This document shows, piece by piece, positions 6,041 to 7,489 of a stretch of 7,489 nucleotides of DNA. The stretch is from contig CAYHWW010000161.1 in assembly GCA_964360145.1 (NCBI GenBank), forward strand, positions 1 through 7,489. The letters are read 5' to 3'. Under the pieces are notes generated by a model. That model had not been told where the DNA came from. It ran no database searches and saw only the letters and a program-made list of their open reading frames with translations. The position numbers and the translations under genes are program-made. How positions within the stretch are numbered: position 1 is the first letter of the stretch; every line of letters starts with the position of its first letter. This DNA is from CAYHWW01 sp964360145. GTDB lineage: Bacteria; Bdellovibrionota; UBA1018; CAYHWW01.

Positions 6041-6904
6041 GTGGCAACACCGGACCCGTTCATACTCGAAGTTAAGAGCCCTTACGCCGTCGTGCGCGTC
6101 AATGTGGACGTTGACGCTGAGAACGCGTCGGCACTGTGCCTGCTGCTCATGAGCAACATCCCCACCTATGCGTACAAACGGGGCATGGGCATCATCCTGG
6201 ACCTGCAGGCCAAGCATAACCTGGACCATTACTTCTTCGCTGAAGCGGCGGCCGCGGCGAAGGTCGCCAAAGACTCCGGTTCCGCGGTGGTGCTTTTGAA
6301 TTGCCCCGCCCCAACGACGAAGCTCATCAAGGAAAAAGGCCTGGATGGGCTCTTCCCCGTGGTGTTGTCTCTGGAGAAGGCCCTGGCCCACATCGGCATC
6401 GAAGCGCCGAAAACCCAGGTCAAAATCGATGTGGAGTTCGTGAATCCGTTCATCAGCGGGACCATTGAAACGCTGAAGGTGCAGTGTTCCACGGCCGCCC
6501 AGGCCGGCAAGCCTTATCTGAAGGGCACGCGGGGGGAAGCCAACATCGCCATCGCGGCCATTCTTGGCCTCATCAGCAAGCCCTTCAGCGGTTCCATCGC
6601 CATCTGCTTCCCGGAGAAAGTCTTCCTGGCCATCATGGGCCGCATGCTCGGCGAAACATTCACCGAGATCACCAGTGACCTGGAAGATGGCGCGGCGGAA
6701 CTCCTCAACATCATCTTCGGCCAGGCGAAAAAGGCTTTGAACGAAAGAAACCTCGCCGTTGAGAAAGCCATCCCCTCCGTGGTCCGGGGGCAAGACCTTT
6801 ACCTGAAGCACATGACGATGAGTTCCGCCGTCATCCTGCCCTTTGAGACTGAACACGGGGCTTTTTACATCGAGGTCGGGACCGAAGCCAAAGTGATGAA
6901 GTGA
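6041..6904 (+). CDS. STAS-CheX fusion protein, putative phospho-CheY phosphatase
   Basis: 287 residues. Residues about 8-120 look like a STAS domain: a beta strand YAVVRVNV, IILDLQ (51-56), VVLLNCPAP and the typical end KGLDGLFPVVLSLEKAL. Where phosphorylated STAS proteins have D-S-S/T this one has L61-D62-H63-Y64, so it has no obvious phospho-serine. Residues about 130-287 are a CheX domain: VNPFISGTIETL at the start, GSIAICFP, LGETFTEI, and the helix DGAAELLNIIFGQAKKAL with the catalytic ExxN motif (E220, N223), then IPSVVRG. CheX dimers dephosphorylate CheY, with the Asn placing the attacking water. The adjacent CheY is the obvious partner. The start is GTG; an in-frame stop at 6026-6028 rules out a longer form, and no Shine-Dalgarno sequence is visible. 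The CheX call is firm, the STAS call fairly firm. Confidence 0.87.
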   Translation: MATPDPFILEVKSPYAVVRVNVDVDAENASALCLLLMSNIPTYAYKRGMGIILDLQAKHNLDHYFFAEAAAAAKVAKDSGSAVVLLNCPAPTTKLIKEKGLDGLFPVVLSLEKALAHIGIEAPKTQVKIDVEFVNPFISGTIETLKVQCSTAAQAGKPYLKGTRGEANIAIAAILGLISKPFSGSIAICFPEKVFLAIMGRMLGETFTEITSDLEDGAAELLNIIFGQAKKALNERNLAVEKAIPSVVRGQDLYLKHMTMSSAVILPFETEHGAFYIEVGTEAKVMK

Positions 6905-6920
6905 CTTTCATCCTATTTCA

Positions 6921-6925
6921 AGGAG
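6921..6925 (+). promoter_or_regulatory. Ribosome binding site of cheY
   Basis: AGGAG, in the context CAAGGAGAG, lies 6 bases before the ATG at 6932. This selects 6932 over the out-of-frame ATG at 6928. It contrasts with the STAS-CheX gene, which has none. Confidence 0.75.
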
Positions 6926-6931
6926 AGATGC

Positions 6932-7336
6932 ATGTTTCCCGCGAACACAAAAGTATTAGTCGTTGACGATATGAAGACCATGAGAAAAATCGTCATCAAA
7001 TCCCTCAAGGACATCGGATTCTCGGACATCACCGACGCCGATGACGGCGAGACGGCCTGGCCGCTGATCGAGCAAGCGGCGGCCGCCACGCCCTTCCAAC
7101 TCATCATCTCGGACTGGAACATGCCCAAACTGAAAGGCATCGACCTCCTGCGCAAAGTCCGCGGGCACGCCACGGCCAAAAACACACCGTTCATCCTCCT
7201 CACGGCGGAAACCGAGAAAACCCAGATCATCGAAGCCATCCAGGCCAAGGTGAACAACTACATCACTAAGCCGTTCACTGCGGATACGTTGAAGGAAAAA
7301 TTGCTCGCAACATGGAAGAGCATCAACAAAGCGTAG
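6932..7336 (+). CDS. cheY: CheY-type chemotaxis response regulator
   Basis: 134 residues, a single receiver domain with no output domain. All key residues are present: acidic pair D12-D13, phospho-acceptor D61 in SDWNMP (identical to the E. coli CheY loop), T91, Y110 (the switch tyrosine, Tyr106 of E. coli) and K113 in KPF. Phosphorylated CheY binds the flagellar switch and changes the rotation of the motor. It lies 27 bp downstream of the STAS-CheX gene on the same strand with no terminator between, so the two are probably co-transcribed as regulator plus phosphatase. No CheA kinase is in the window, so it must be phosphorylated from elsewhere. A stand-alone receiver for a non-flagellar target is possible, but sequence similarity to classical CheY is high. 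Confidence 0.93.
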   Translation: MFPANTKVLVVDDMKTMRKIVIKSLKDIGFSDITDADDGETAWPLIEQAAAATPFQLIISDWNMPKLKGIDLLRKVRGHATAKNTPFILLTAETEKTQIIEAIQAKVNNYITKPFTADTLKEKLLATWKSINKA

Positions 7337-7348
7337 GCTCGGTCTTTT

Positions 7349-7367
7349 GCCTAATCTGGGATTAGGC
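7349..7367. repeat. Hairpin between convergent genes after cheY
   Basis: GCCTAATC (7349-7356) and GATTAGGC (7360-7367) pair perfectly over 8 bp with a 3-base loop, 12 bases after the cheY stop. It covers the stop codon of the convergent minus-strand frame. Neither side has a proper T-tract, so it is at best a weak terminator or a 3'-end stabiliser. Confidence 0.45.
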
Positions 7368-7489
7368 TAGATATTTGGCTAGTAGTTCTAGGCGGCCTTG
7401 CATCGCTGAGGAAAAGTCTTCGATGACTGCTTCTGTCTTTTTTTCATCGTTCATGGTGGCTAGCAATCCCTCCATGCACTCGATGACGT
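7362..7489 (-). CDS. C-terminal end of an unrecognised protein, 5' part outside window
   Basis: Hand translation of the minus strand from the right edge gives 41 residues ending at TAA (7364-7362). The sequence contains VIECMEGLLATMNDEKK, TEAVIEDFSSAMQGRLELL and AKYLA. It is amphipathic and helical in character, with normal amino-acid composition, unlike an antisense shadow. Internal ATGs (7475 and 7454) would allow a 30-37 residue small protein, the longer read-through frame being more natural. I do not recognise the family. It would be convergent with cheY. Confidence 0.5.
   Translation of the reverse strand, partial: VIECMEGLLATMNDEKKTEAVIEDFSSAMQGRLELLAKYLA

Noticed and set aside
5834..6856. 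A 340-codon minus-strand open frame opposite the STAS-CheX gene
   Set aside because: It lies antisense to a gene with clear domain motifs, is rich in H, R, Q, G and D as antisense frames of GC-rich genes are, shows no recognisable domain, and runs through the divergent promoter and the signal peptide of the M16 peptidase.

Overview
The window looks like chromosome from a motile, flagellated, GC-rich Gram-negative bacterium, possibly of the Bdellovibrio/deltaproteobacterial type. The clues are paired M16 peptidases with signal peptides, a CheX/CheY pair, and an HD-GYP protein with an N-terminal domain of a kind I associate with Bdellovibrio-like organisms. The taxonomic guess is inference from gene content only.

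Left part (1-1600, minus strand): a type IV (AbiE-like) toxin-antitoxin operon. The antitoxin AbiEi (848-1501) is transcribed first. It overlaps by 4 bases the AbiEii nucleotidyltransferase toxin (851 down to the left edge, where it runs out of the window). The AT-rich DNA upstream holds two inverted repeats with identical geometry, TATGT-N13-ACATA, exactly 53 bp apart; these are probably the autoregulatory operators of the antitoxin. The operon is visibly less GC-rich than the rest of the window, which fits horizontal acquisition.

Centre-left (1600-3060, plus strand): an HD-GYP protein (cyclic-di-GMP phosphodiesterase family) with an acidic linker and a variant HDIG motif. Its predicted promoter overlaps the second toxin-antitoxin operator. 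A strong intrinsic terminator (3021-3060) closes the gene and is shared with the 3' end of the convergent peptidase operon.

Centre (3053-5988, minus strand): two overlapping M16 peptidase genes. The first carries the complete zinc site HxxEH...E. The second has lost all three HxxEH residues but carries the R-x3-Y motif of the substrate-binding domain. Together they most likely form one periplasmic heterodimeric protease.

Right part (5989-7336, plus strand): divergent from the peptidases by 52 bp is a STAS-CheX fusion (6041-6904), followed 27 bp later by a canonical CheY (6932-7336). The CheX part has the ExxN phosphatase motif and the adjacent CheY has all catalytic residues, so this is a phosphorelay output module: a response regulator plus a dedicated phosphatase. 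The last 128 bases contain the C-terminal end of a convergent minus-strand gene that enters from the right edge.

No rRNA, tRNA, CRISPR array or insertion sequence was seen. The features that best reward a second look are the twin-operator AbiE control region shared with the HD-GYP promoter, and the STAS-CheX fusion with a degenerate STAS phosphorylation site and an apparently leaderless start.
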